DNA of 64,000 bases from Opitutia bacterium (GTDB lineage: Bacteria; Verrucomicrobiota; Verrucomicrobiia; Opitutales; Opitutaceae), in contig JACRHT010000012.1 in NCBI GenBank assembly GCA_016217545.1, forward strand, positions 868,001 through 932,000, given 5' to 3'. The translations under genes and the position numbers were made by a program. This document shows, one piece after another, positions 10,234 through 19,500 of this stretch. How positions within the stretch are numbered: position 1 is the first letter of the stretch; each line of letters opens with the position of its first letter. The notes below the pieces were generated by a model, which saw nothing but the letters and a program-made list of their open reading frames with translations, was not told where the DNA came from and did no database searches.

Positions 10234-10937
10234 TGGAGCTCGCCGGCATCCACAGCGCCTCCACCGCCTTCCTCGCCGGACTGGTCACCAGCCTGCACTG
10301 CGCCGGCATGTGCGGCCCGCTGGCGTGCGCCGTGATGCCCGCGAACCGCAACGACGCCGACCCGCAGACGGTCAGCACCGTCTACCATGTTTCGCGGCTG
10401 CTCGGCTACGGCGCCCTCGGCGCGCTCGCCGGCGGAGTCGGCCGCCTGCCGCTGAATTTTCTTAGCGACGACGTCGTGCGCTACCTGCCGTGGTTGCTCG
10501 TCCTGTTCTTCATCGCCGTTGCGATTCGCTTCGACCAGCGCCTCCCGCGCCTGCCGGTGCTCGGACGGGCCTACGGTTGGGTTGCCGGCCATCTGCGTGG
10601 TTCGCAAAACCGCTCGCGCCTGCGCGCCGCCGCCGCGCTCGGCTTCGCCACGCCGCTGCTGCCCTGCGGTCCGCTCTACTTCCTGATCTCGCTCGCGCTG
10701 CTTTCCGGTTCGGCGGCACGCGGTGCGGAGACACTGCTGGCCTTCGGCCTCGGCACGGTGCCGCTGCTGTGGTTCGCGCAGACCAACTACCACTGGCTGC
10801 GCCTGAAACTCGGCCCGGTCTGGCTCGCGCGCGCTCAGACGGCCCTCGCGCTCGTGATCGCCGGCGTGCTCGCGTGGCGCCTGCGCTCGACGCTCGGGTT
10901 TCCCGGCCCGGACGTGAACAATTTTGTCTGTCACTGA
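10230..10937 (+). CDS. Sulfite exporter TauE/SafE-type membrane protein of the cbb3 operon
   Basis: 235 residues, with the start overlapping the preceding stop (ATGA). It has six hydrophobic segments, with the cysteine motifs LHCAGMCGPLACAVMP at about residues 23-38 and ATPLLPCGPLYF in the second half, the repeated 'CxGMCG/CGP' pattern of DsbD-like TauE/SafE proteins. Such genes are regular members of cbb3 operons between ccoG/ccoH and ccoI and are thought to help handle copper or redox equivalents during oxidase assembly. A GGGAG about 8 bases before the start is one of the few clear ribosome-binding sites in the window. Confidence 0.85.
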   Translation: MMELAGIHSASTAFLAGLVTSLHCAGMCGPLACAVMPANRNDADPQTVSTVYHVSRLLGYGALGALAGGVGRLPLNFLSDDVVRYLPWLLVLFFIAVAIRFDQRLPRLPVLGRAYGWVAGHLRGSQNRSRLRAAAALGFATPLLPCGPLYFLISLALLSGSAARGAETLLAFGLGTVPLLWFAQTNYHWLRLKLGPVWLARAQTALALVIAGVLAWRLRSTLGFPGPDVNNFVCH

Positions 10938-10938
10938 G

Positions 10939-13401
10939 ATGTCCGATTCTTCGACATCTCGATCGAATTGGGTGGACGGGGGAGTGGCCCCGACGGAGGT
11001 GCGTGGACCTCGTGTCGGCAGGACCGCCCCCGTCCACTCCTGCCTTCACTGCGGCGCCCCGCTGAAAACCGACGCCGCGCGCGAGTCCGGCTTCTGCTGC
11101 TCGGGCTGCACCTACGTCCACCGCCTCGTGCACGAGCAAGGACTCGAGGGATACTACAAAATCCGCGACTCCGTCATCGCGCCGGTCGATCAGACCGTGT
11201 TCCAGCCGCGCGACTTCACCTGGCTGGCCGAGCTGCAACGCCACGCCGAGGTCGCGCCTGCGCCCGAGCTCACGCTCGAGGTGCAAGGCATCTCCTGCGC
11301 CGGGTGCGTCTGGCTCATTGAGAAGATTTTCCACAAGCACGCCGGCGCGCTCTTCATCGAGACCGACGCCCAGCTCGGCCGCATGCGTTTCCGCTGGGAG
11401 CGCGGCCAGTTCGACGCCACGGAGTTCGCGCGCGCGCTGCAGTCTTTCAATTACCTCGTCGGCCCGCCCGGCGAGGAGCCGGCCGTCCCCGAGAGCAAGT
11501 TCCTGATTCGTCGCATCGGCCTGTGTGCCGCGTTCGCGATGAACATCATGCTCTTCGCGTTGCCGGCCTACTTCGGTATGGAGCGGACGTTCGCCTACGC
11601 CGGACTCTTCGATACGCTCGCGATGGCCTGTGCCACGCTGAGCGTGCTGGCGGGCGGCACCTATTTCATCAGTCGCGCCGCGCGCGCCCTGCGCGATCGC
11701 GTCATGCACATCGATCTGCCGATCGCGGTCGGCATCATCGGCTCCTACGCCGGTTCGATCTACGGTTGGCTGACCGGCAACCACTCGGTGGTCTACTTCG
11801 ACTTCGTCGGCACCTTCATCGTGCTGATGCTCTTTGGCCGCTGGGCGCAAGTCGTCGCCGTCGAGCGCAACCGCCGGCGCCTGCTCACGACGAACACGCG
11901 GCCGCAAAAGGTCTCCGTCGACACGCCGCGCGGCGCCGTCGATCGCCCGGTTGAGGAACTCGTTGTCGGCGACATCTACACCGTTCGCTCGGGCCAGGTC
12001 ATCCCGGTCGAATCGCAGCTCGAATCCACCGCCGCCACCCTCGGCACCGCGTGGATCAGCGGCGAAGCGGACCCGCGCGAAGCGCGCACCGGCGCCCGCG
12101 TGCAATCCGGCGCGCTGAACCTTTCCCGCGGCTCGATCCGCTTGCGCGCACTGCAGCCGTGGCACGTCTCGCTCCTTGCGCAACTGCTCCGCCCGACCGG
12201 CCGCGATCAATTCCGCCACCGCCTGCTCGAACGCGTCGTCACCGGCTATCTCGTCGGCATCTTCGTCGTCGCGACGGCGACGGCCATCGGCTGGTGGGTG
12301 ACGAAACACGACGTCGCGCTCACGTGGTCCGCTGTCACCGCGGTGCTCGTTGTTTCGTGCCCCTGCGCGATCGGCCTCGCATATCCGCTGGCCGACGAGA
12401 TGGCGACGGTGGCGCTGCGCCGCTTCGGCGTGTTCGTGCGCGAGAACGACCTGTTCCCGCGCCTCGCGCGTCTGAAGAAAATCGTCTTCGACAAGACCGG
12501 CACGCTCACGCTGGAGACGCCGGTGTTATCCAATCCCGAGGCGCTGCACGCCCTCTCGTCGTCCGCGCGCGCCGCGCTGCTCGCGCTCGTGCGCGACAAC
12601 CCGCACCCGATCAGCCAGTGCCTGAACGAGAACCTGCTCGCCGACGGCTTGGTGAATGGCGTCGAGCCGGCCGCGGGCGAGGTGAACGAAGAAACCGGCT
12701 TCGGCGTCACGCTGCGCGGCGAACTCGGCCGCTGGTCGCTCGGCCGTCCCGGCTGGCTGGGCGACGCGAAGTGTAACCTATTAGGTTACACCTCCGGTGA
12801 AGCGCACGACACGGAGTTCGCGTGCGACGGCGTCGTGCTGGCGCGATTCAAGTTCACCGATGCGGTGCGGCCCGGCGCGCGCGACGAGATCGCGGCGCTG
12901 CGCGCGGCTGGTTTCGAGACGTTCATCCTCAGTGGCGACCGGAAGGAAAAGGTCGAGGCGATGGCGGACGGACTCGGCATTCCGCCGCAGAATGCCATCG
13001 CTGAAGCCACCCCGACGGAGAAGGCGCAATGGCTGCAGCGCACCGACCGGCAGGACACGTTGATGCTCGGCGATGGCGCGAACGACTCGCTGGCGTTCGA
13101 CGCGGCGTTCGTGCGCGGCACGCCGGTCGTCCATCGCGGCGTGCTCGAGGGCAAGGCCGACTTCTATTATCTCGGCCGCGGCCTCGACGGTCTGCGCCGG
13201 ATGTTTGCGGTGAACGAGACACGGCGGATCACGCAGCTCGTGCTGATCGTGTTCTCCGTCGCCTACAATTGCACGACGGTGACGCTGGCGGCGTTCGGCC
13301 ACATGAATCCGCTGATCGCCGCGGTGATCATGCCGGCGAGCTCGCTGTTGAGCCTGTTGATCGTCGGCGTGGGGATGCGCCGGCAGGTGTCGGTGCGTTG
13401 A
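10939..13401 (+). CDS. ccoI: Copper-transporting P1B-type ATPase CcoI (FixI)
   Basis: 820 residues from an ATG directly after the previous stop (10937). The N-terminus has a Zn-ribbon-like double CxxC region (C35/C38 and CCSGC at 53-57), then an HMA metal-binding domain with GISCAGC (C120, C123). The membrane CPC motif is at 474-476 (VVSCPCAIGLAYP), the phosphorylated Asp is D518 in DKTGT, then comes the HP motif (DNPHPIS) and the hinge GDGANDSLAF. The protein moves Cu+ out of the cytoplasm for the oxidase CuB site. Two oddities: the actuator motif reads SGEADP where TGES.P is usual, and a palindromic stretch encodes CNLLGYT (residues 612-618) in the nucleotide-binding region. Otherwise intact. 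Confidence 0.94.
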   Translation: MSDSSTSRSNWVDGGVAPTEVRGPRVGRTAPVHSCLHCGAPLKTDAARESGFCCSGCTYVHRLVHEQGLEGYYKIRDSVIAPVDQTVFQPRDFTWLAELQRHAEVAPAPELTLEVQGISCAGCVWLIEKIFHKHAGALFIETDAQLGRMRFRWERGQFDATEFARALQSFNYLVGPPGEEPAVPESKFLIRRIGLCAAFAMNIMLFALPAYFGMERTFAYAGLFDTLAMACATLSVLAGGTYFISRAARALRDRVMHIDLPIAVGIIGSYAGSIYGWLTGNHSVVYFDFVGTFIVLMLFGRWAQVVAVERNRRRLLTTNTRPQKVSVDTPRGAVDRPVEELVVGDIYTVRSGQVIPVESQLESTAATLGTAWISGEADPREARTGARVQSGALNLSRGSIRLRALQPWHVSLLAQLLRPTGRDQFRHRLLERVVTGYLVGIFVVATATAIGWWVTKHDVALTWSAVTAVLVVSCPCAIGLAYPLADEMATVALRRFGVFVRENDLFPRLARLKKIVFDKTGTLTLETPVLSNPEALHALSSSARAALLALVRDNPHPISQCLNENLLADGLVNGVEPAAGEVNEETGFGVTLRGELGRWSLGRPGWLGDAKCNLLGYTSGEAHDTEFACDGVVLARFKFTDAVRPGARDEIAALRAAGFETFILSGDRKEKVEAMADGLGIPPQNAIAEATPTEKAQWLQRTDRQDTLMLGDGANDSLAFDAAFVRGTPVVHRGVLEGKADFYYLGRGLDGLRRMFAVNETRRITQLVLIVFSVAYNCTTVTLAAFGHMNPLIAAVIMPASSLLSLLIVGVGMRRQVSVR
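12771..12791. repeat. Perfect palindrome embedded in frame within ccoI
   Basis: GTGTAACCTA, a central T, then TAGGTTACAC: two exactly complementary 10-base arms. It is read within ccoI as parts of K-C-N-L-L-G-Y-T using CTA and TTA leucine codons, which stand out against the CTC/CTG usage of the gene. The AT-richness and the placement between strands of the nucleotide-binding domain suggest an inserted palindromic element that keeps the frame. I found no second copy in the window. Confidence 0.7.
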
Positions 13402-13441
13402 TCGGGCCGGAGCGGCGCGAGTTCGCTCGCCCCGCTCGTTC

Positions 13442-13651
13442 CGCGCGACTGCCGAGAAGCTTCCGAACGGGTATGTCCTTTGTCGCTGTGTCAGCGAGCG
13501 CGACGCCGATGAGCGGTTCCAGCGCTTGCTCGAGGGCGATCACCTGCACCGCGAACTTCTGCGGCGCCTGCCGTTGCCGGTGGCGATCAAGGATACGAAG
13601 CGGCGCTTCACGTTCGTGAGCGATGCGGCACTCGAGCTGTTGCGCGCCGCG
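13442..13651 (+). pseudogene. Remnant of a PAS-domain protein
   Basis: An open stretch reads ...AEKLPNGYVLCRCVSERDADERFQRLLEG... and then LLRRLPLPVAIKDTKRRFTF followed by VSDAALELL. The latter is the start of a PAS domain (the 'lp.pv.ikD...rft.vn.aa..llg' pattern seen in sensor kinases and GGDEF proteins). There is no convincing start codon, the PAS core is missing and no kinase or cyclase domain follows; the frame ends in low-complexity sequence at 13717 after running into the tail of the antisense esterase gene. I read it as a decayed fragment left by a deletion. A short functional protein is unlikely but not excluded. Confidence 0.4.
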
Positions 13652-13696
13652 GTCGCAGATCATCGGACAGCCCCAGCGTGCCGCCGCTGCGCTCGC

Positions 13697-14332
13697 TTAC
13701 GGTCGGCCGCGCGGTGAATCGGCGAGCGTGCTGACGACGGCGTCGGCGAAGGCGGCGTGGCCGAGGTCGCCGATGTGCACGCGGTCGAGGGCGATCGTTT
13801 CGGGAGCGTGCAGTGCCAGCAGGCGGTCGATGATCGACTGCGTGTCGATGAAGCGCGCCCCATGTCTCGGGGCGAGGCGCGCGACGATGGCGCCGAATTC
13901 GTCCATGCGCCGGCGCATGGCGTCGGCGCGATTGGGTTCGACGTAGAACGGCGTCAGGAGCGCGATCTCGCGCACGCGCGGGCGGGCGGTGGCGATCAAC
14001 CGATCGAGTGTGGCTTCGTATTCGGCGGGTGGCACGGCATCGGCCTGGCGCTGCGGATCGAAGAAGCGCCACACGTCGTTGATGCCGATCATCACGGTCA
14101 GCCAGTCGGGCGAGAGGTCGAGCACGTCGCGTTGCCAGCGGGCGGCGAGGTCGCGGACGGTGTGTCCGCCGATGCCGCGGTTGAGCACGGCGATGTTTTT
14201 CCCGGCGAGGCGTTGCGCGGTGAGGGCGACGTAGCCGTGGCCAAGCGCCGTGGGGTAGTCGGGCGCAGTGGGGGCGGGGCGGCCCCATTCCGTGATGGAG
14301 TCGCCGATCATGACGAGGCGGAGGGGATTCAT
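13697..14332 (-). CDS. SGNH/GDSL hydrolase, probable carbohydrate esterase
   Basis: 211 residues, no signal peptide. All four SGNH blocks are visible: GDSITEWG with the nucleophile S12, G54 in NRGIGGHTV, GIND with N85, and D183/H186 in LDRVHIGD. Family members deacetylate xylan, mannan or pectic oligosaccharides or hydrolyse other esters. It starts 4 bases after the stop of the secreted glycoside hydrolase upstream and should be co-transcribed with it. With that neighbour, removal of acetyl groups from hemicellulose oligosaccharides is a reasonable inference. Without a signal peptide it would act on imported products. Confidence 0.85.
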   Translation of the reverse strand: MNPLRLVMIGDSITEWGRPAPTAPDYPTALGHGYVALTAQRLAGKNIAVLNRGIGGHTVRDLAARWQRDVLDLSPDWLTVMIGINDVWRFFDPQRQADAVPPAEYEATLDRLIATARPRVREIALLTPFYVEPNRADAMRRRMDEFGAIVARLAPRHGARFIDTQSIIDRLLALHAPETIALDRVHIGDLGHAAFADAVVSTLADSPRGRP

Positions 14333-14336
14333 GGGC

Positions 14337-16415
14337 TCAAGGTTGGCGCGTGAGGACGAGGGCGGAGTGGCGCGTCACGGCGCGCGTCGGCAACCGCAAC
14401 GTGCCGCCGACGTGGGAAACGACGTCGGATGCCGTCACGGTGGCGTTAGCCGTGTCCCACCAGGTCACTTTCCAAGTGCCCGGCGGGACGTCCTCCAAAA
14501 CCAGAGTGCCTTCGGCCGGTGCACCGGGTTCGAGGGCGAGGAGATTGGCGCGGTGGCGCAGCCAGAGCGCGATGAAGCGGTCGTTGCGCTGACCGATGGC
14601 GGCGAGCGCCGGTGCGGTGAGGCCGAGGTCGAGGTGCGACACTTGCACCCAGTCGCTGGCGCCGGTGTTTTCGATCGCGATGGTGTGCGCGCCGGCGGAG
14701 ACCGCGACGGCGAGGGTGGCCGGGAAAACTCCGGTGGGTTGCCACGCGCTTTCGGCGGCAGTCTTGCCGTCCACGGTCACGCGCAGGGCGCCGCCTTTTT
14801 CGGAGACGCCGACCACTTCGAGTCGCATGGTGGTGTCGCGCGGCAGAGTGACGCGGAAGGCGGCGCGGCTGGGGAAGGATTCATTGGCTTCCGCCGCCGG
14901 AGTGACGAACGTGGCGGGCCAGTCGCCGAGTTCGAGCGGCTCGCGGCCGTCGAGCGGCAGCGTGCAATCCCGGGCGGGGCGGCGTTGCCATTGCTGGGCG
15001 CCGGCGAGTTGAAGCGGGACGCGCGGGTCGCATTCCACGGCGGCCGAGAACGGCTGCAGATCGCGGTGGCGGGACCAGCCGGAGAGCACGACGAAGCGAT
15101 GCACCGCGCCGATCTCCGCGAGCCGGCGGGTGTCGCGGAGCTTTTCGCCTTCCCACGCTTGCGCGGGCAGCGAGCCGGCGCCCATGAGGCTGGCCCAGAT
15201 GGCGGGCGGCTCGACGAGGCCGGACTTCTTCACGTTGTCAGGGAGGCGGAGGTGATCGTCGCCGAATTCGCCGTAGAAAATCGGACGGGCGTCGCCATTG
15301 CGGCGCGGAGCGAATGTGCGCGCGGCGGTGATGAGGTTGGCGCTGTAGAGGTGCGGCTGGAGGAAATCCATCTCCGCGTTGATGGGGCTGAGGAGGTTTT
15401 CCGTGCTGGTGGTGATGGGGTGGCGGTAAACGTCGATGGAGCGGATGAGCTTGGCCATGTCGGCGTGCCATTGGGCGACGGCGGCTTCGTCGTGGGCGAT
15501 TTTCAGGGCGTCGACCCAGTGGACTTCGTTGAAGAGTTCCCAAGCGAAGACGGCGGGCGACCAGCCCCACCGCGCGACGATGTAGCGGTATTTGAGCGCG
15601 GTGAGCAGGCGGGCGCGGGAATCGGTGAAGAAATCCGACGGAGAGCGAAGGAAACCGCCGGGGTTGGCGGCGTTCCAGGGGTTGTCGACCCACGAGGGAT
15701 TCACGGTGGTGCTGTATTGGCCGTGGTATTGGAGGACGATCTGGAGATAGACGCCGTGCTCCTCAGCGGCGGCGAGGAGCGCATCCCAGCGGGCGGCGAC
15801 GTTGGCGTCGATGCCGCCGGGGGGCACGGGGGCGCCGTCTTCCGGGGTCACCCAGTCGAGATTGGTGCGGCCCCAGTGCACCATCCAGACGCGCATCCAG
15901 TTCAGATGGTTGGCGGCGAAGGCAGCGAGCGTGGTGCGGTAGAAATTGAGGACGTCGGGCTCGTGCGCCCAGGCGACGTTGGCGCCGAAGGGAATGAACG
16001 CGTGTCCGTCCGCGCGGGCGAAGCCACCGGGGCGACGGGGATCGATGCCGACGGGGGGCAGGCGAAGGCGCGCGGGATTTTCGAAAGTGGAGGCAGAGTG
16101 CGGCCCGGCGGCGATCGGTGCGGCGGGCGAGCCGCGCGTGCTTTCGAGGATGCGGCCGAGCGTGTAGGTGCCGCGCTGGTCGGGGCGCGCGTGGACGGCG
16201 TAGACTTGCTGGCCGACGTAGAAGGCGGGCAGCAGCAGCGTCTCGCCGGACGGCTGAGTGACTTCAGCCCAGATTTCGCGGGCGAAGGGATTGGCGATGC
16301 CGGGTGCGGGAGCGACGGTGAACTCGAAGCGCACGGGGCCGGCGTGGAGTGCGGCGACCAGCAGGAGCGAGAGCAACGCGGCGGCGAGGCGGGCAAGGGG
16401 GGCGGGGCGGCGCAT
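14337..16415 (-). CDS. Secreted DUF5060 glycoside hydrolase (GH5-like TIM barrel), possible mannanase
   Basis: 692 residues from the ATG at 16415, which gives a clean signal peptide (LARLAAALLSLLLVAALHAG). A DUF5060-type beta domain lies at about 27-95 (NPFAREIWAEVTQPSGE...LLPAFYVGQQVYAV). A TIM-barrel catalytic domain at about 138-480 carries candidate acid/base E297 (AWELFNEVHW) and nucleophile E383 (IFYGEFGDD). A C-terminal part includes a carbohydrate-binding-like beta domain (about 550-630). GH5-like proteins of this build attack beta-linked backbones; mannan is suggested by the neighbours only. The gene is first in a two-gene unit with the SGNH hydrolase. A candidate promoter lies so close that the 5' leader would be only a few bases. 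Confidence 0.78.
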   Translation of the reverse strand: MRRPAPLARLAAALLSLLLVAALHAGPVRFEFTVAPAPGIANPFAREIWAEVTQPSGETLLLPAFYVGQQVYAVHARPDQRGTYTLGRILESTRGSPAAPIAAGPHSASTFENPARLRLPPVGIDPRRPGGFARADGHAFIPFGANVAWAHEPDVLNFYRTTLAAFAANHLNWMRVWMVHWGRTNLDWVTPEDGAPVPPGGIDANVAARWDALLAAAEEHGVYLQIVLQYHGQYSTTVNPSWVDNPWNAANPGGFLRSPSDFFTDSRARLLTALKYRYIVARWGWSPAVFAWELFNEVHWVDALKIAHDEAAVAQWHADMAKLIRSIDVYRHPITTSTENLLSPINAEMDFLQPHLYSANLITAARTFAPRRNGDARPIFYGEFGDDHLRLPDNVKKSGLVEPPAIWASLMGAGSLPAQAWEGEKLRDTRRLAEIGAVHRFVVLSGWSRHRDLQPFSAAVECDPRVPLQLAGAQQWQRRPARDCTLPLDGREPLELGDWPATFVTPAAEANESFPSRAAFRVTLPRDTTMRLEVVGVSEKGGALRVTVDGKTAAESAWQPTGVFPATLAVAVSAGAHTIAIENTGASDWVQVSHLDLGLTAPALAAIGQRNDRFIALWLRHRANLLALEPGAPAEGTLVLEDVPPGTWKVTWWDTANATVTASDVVSHVGGTLRLPTRAVTRHSALVLTRQP

Positions 16416-16425
16416 GGCGACGTGG

Positions 16426-16479
16426 ACTATCGCACGACAGTGGGGTTCGGGAAATGAGTTTGGTTGGACGCGGGTGGAG
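16426..16479 (-). promoter_or_regulatory. Class II AraC-type promoter, site A (GH5-like/SGNH unit)
   Basis: On the minus strand: distal half-site CTCCA (16475-16479), proximal half-site AACTCATT (16453-16460) exactly 21 bp downstream, then a 21-base spacer and the -10 box GATAGT (16426-16431). Three other promoters in the locus share this layout. The -10 predicts a transcription start 3-6 bases from the ATG at 16415, an almost leaderless mRNA. There is no -35 hexamer; the proximal half-site occupies that place. Confidence 0.65.
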
Positions 16480-16499
16480 AGCGAGCGCCGGAAAAGAAG

Positions 16500-16529
16500 A
16501 AGGCGCCGGAATTGCTTCCGGCGCCTTTT
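16500..16529. terminator. Rho-independent terminator between the receptor and the GH5-like gene
   Basis: A perfect 12-bp stem AAGGCGCCGGAA (16500-16511), loop TTGC, TTCCGGCGCCTT (16516-16527). On the minus strand the hairpin is followed by a pyrimidine-rich TCTTCTTTTCC; on the plus strand by TTTT. It lies 57 bases past the stop of the minus-strand receptor gene and should end that transcript before the next promoter. Confidence 0.85.
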
Positions 16530-16585
16530 AGCACCCCAGTTCCGCGGCGCGAATCCCAAGCCGGGCCGCGGAACCTCGGTTTACC

Positions 16586-19500
16586 TCAGAACGAGAACGT
16601 GTTGGTGATCTGCCAGCCGAGGCCTTCCTGAATGCGGGAGAGGGCCACGGTGCCGTCGGGCTGCAGGTTGACGGGCACGAGGTGGGTCTTCTCGCCGACG
16701 TTGCGGAGGTTGAGCTGCACGCGCCAGCCGACCTTCTTGGTGAGCCGGCGTTGGTAGCCGATCCAGAGATCGAAGTGGTCGTCGGTCGGGCCGTAGAGCG
16801 GCTGGTCGATGTCGAGCACGTCCTTGGTCTTGTTGTAGCGATAACCGAGGATGCGCTTGTCTTCCCAGCGGTAGGCGAGGCCGGCGTTCACGTCCTTCAG
16901 GACGCCTTCACGGAAGTTGTAGTTCGTGACGGCATTGAAGCGCCACGGGGAGATCTCGGGGACCTGGCTGCCGATCTGGGCTTGGAGCACGGCGTAGGGC
17001 GCGAGGATGTTGTCGGCCCAGACCTTGCGGAGGGTGTCGCCGCCCCAGAGGCGGATGAGGCCCGCGTCGCCGGCGAGGAACTTGGTGTAGGTGGAGATCC
17101 AAGTGTCGATCGTCGGGCTGATGGCGTCGCGGGTGGCCTTCGTCTTGGAGAAGTTCACGGCGACGGACCAGTTCTTGGTGGGCTGGGCGGTGATTTCGAA
17201 TTCGACGCCCTTGGAGGTGGTGTCGACGGAGGCGACGGGGCCGGAGCCGAAGCTCTTCAGGCGACCGCCATAGGCGGGCTGGAGGCCGAGGGCGGCGGCG
17301 CCGTTGCCGTTGACGCCGTAGGTGGGAACCGCGGCGTAGCGTTGGGAGTTGGTGGTGGCGGCGCGCATCGCGGCGATGTTGAGGCCGAGGCCGTATTCGT
17401 CGGCGAAGGCCTGCGTGAGCGGGAAGCTCTTGAAGTAGTCGTTTACGACGGCCTGGATGCGGACGGGGTCGCCGCCTTCGATGCCGTTCCAGGGCCAGCC
17501 CCAGTTGCCTTGGCGGAGCTGCGGATCGGCGATGCCGTCGAGCGCGGCGAGGGCGTGGGTGGCGCCCCAGTAGGGGAGAGCCCAGGCGTAGTAGAGATTG
17601 CCGGAGAAGCCCGCGCTGTCGGCTTGGAGCGTGGCGTTCTGCATCTTGGTCTCATACTTGGTGATCTTGAAGGTCAGGCGGTCGTCGAGCGTGCTGATGA
17701 TGACGCCGTAGTCCTTCGTTTCGGCCTTCGGGTTGTCGATCTGGTTGCCGAAGATGTCGCCGCGGGGGGCGTCGGCCTTGAAGTTCTCGGACTTGTTGGC
17801 GAAGAGGCTGAGGCTCGAGTTGAACGGGAGCTTCGCGCGGAGGCCGCGGGGGGAGTGGAGGACGACGCCCCAGCTCTTGCTCTCGCCGGCGACGTCCTGA
17901 AGGTTCGGCGTGGAGAGGCTGTAGTCGGTGCTCGAGACGTCGTTGGCGAGCTTCTTGCCTTGGCGGCTTTCGTTGGTGATCTCGTCGCGGCGCCAGCCGA
18001 AGGTCGGAACGAGGGTGCCGTCCCAGAGATACGCCTGCCAGATGAAGGCTTTGGACTCGATGACGTTCTTGGCGTATTGCGCGCTGCTGTAGAGCGAGGC
18101 GCGGTCGGCGGGATTCTCGTAGTTGAGCATCTTGAACGAGCCCGAGCGCCAGCCTGCGTAGTTGGCGGGGTTTTCGGATTGGGTGCTCGTGTTGCTGACC
18201 GGGTTGCCGTTTGCGTCGTAGGTCGTGTAGGTGTAGGGCGCGTCGAAGGCGACGTTCGAGTTCCAGTGGGAGTCGAAGTAGCGGACGTTAACGTTGCCGT
18301 TGGGGTTGATCACGCTGTTGATCCGGCTGAGGTTGGCGCCGGAGGCGCTGGACTTGGATAGCAGGGAGGGCCCGAGGTAGGCGATCCAGTCATACTGGCG
18401 GGCGCCGTTGATGATGGAGTTGTCGAGGCCGAGGCCGGTGGTGAACGCCGGATCGGAGGCCCAGCGCGAGAAGGAGCGTTGGTCGGTTTCCTTGGTGTCC
18501 TTGGACCAGAGGCCGGTGAAGACGTGGCGGCCGAGCAGTTTGCTGACCCAGTTCTTGCCGAGGTAGTCCTCGGTGTTGAGGTCGGCGAACGCGGTGAGGC
18601 GCTTGGCGTCGCGGTCGATGTAGTTCTCGGCGTTGCCGTATTGGCCGGAGTTGGCGACGTAGGGGCGGCCGACGTTCGGGTTGGCGGAGCCGTCGATCAG
18701 GTGGGTGTTGATGTCGACGGAGAGGGCGAATTGGTCGCCTTGGAGGAAGGAGAGCTGGCCGTCGCCGTAGCGCTGATAGTCGTAGACGAACTCGAAGCCG
18801 ACGCGGTCGTTGAAGAAGGTCTGCGAGATGGCGACGTTGGCGGCGTCCCAGTCCTGCCATTCGCGTTTATTGTCTCCGTCGATCAGGTTGTTGAAGAAGT
18901 CGAAGATCGACGTGTCGGAGAGGGAGACGTTGGAGTAGTATTTGCCGCCGGGGACGGCGACGCGGGCGTAGTTATTGAAGGTCGCGATGCCCCACGGACG
19001 AGCGAAGGGGACGCCGGCGATGGTGGTGTCGATGGAGCCGTCGCTGCCGCGGCCGAGCGGGGTGCCGTAGTTCGGCATCTGGTTGAAGAGGCCGCCGCTG
19101 CTGGCGTCGAAGAAGCCGGCGATGTTGGAGCTCATCATGCGGCCGAGGAAGGCCTCGCGGAACCACGGATACGCGGCGTTCGTGCCGTTGTAATTTTCAC
19201 CGTAGCGGGCCCAGGTGGTGACCGGGTTGAGCGTGAGCTTGTTCAGGTTGGCGACGCCGTTGGTGGTGCCGGTTTGGAACCACGGGGTGATGGCGTCGAT
19301 GGGCGGGAGCGAGCGCGGGCGGTTGGCGTTGACGTTGCCGTTCTCGTAGTTCGCGCGGATGGTGGTGTGGGCGCCCTCGCCGAAGATTCTCGGCTCGTAG
19401 CGCATCGCGGCGAAGAGGCGCTTGTCGTGATTGAACGCGGGTTTTTGCTGATACTTCGTGTCGTCGTCGAGGAAGGCGGCGCGGAACGACAGCGTGTTCT

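Noticed and set aside
12772-12792. Frameshift or sequencing error at the palindrome in ccoI
   Set aside because: The frame is unbroken on both sides and downstream motifs (GDGANDS) are intact, so an in-frame insertion explains it better.
13402-13717. Extension of ccoI or a complete small gene after it
   Set aside because: The ccoI stop at 13399-13401 follows a normal C-terminus; the open frame after it has no proper start and only a partial PAS motif.
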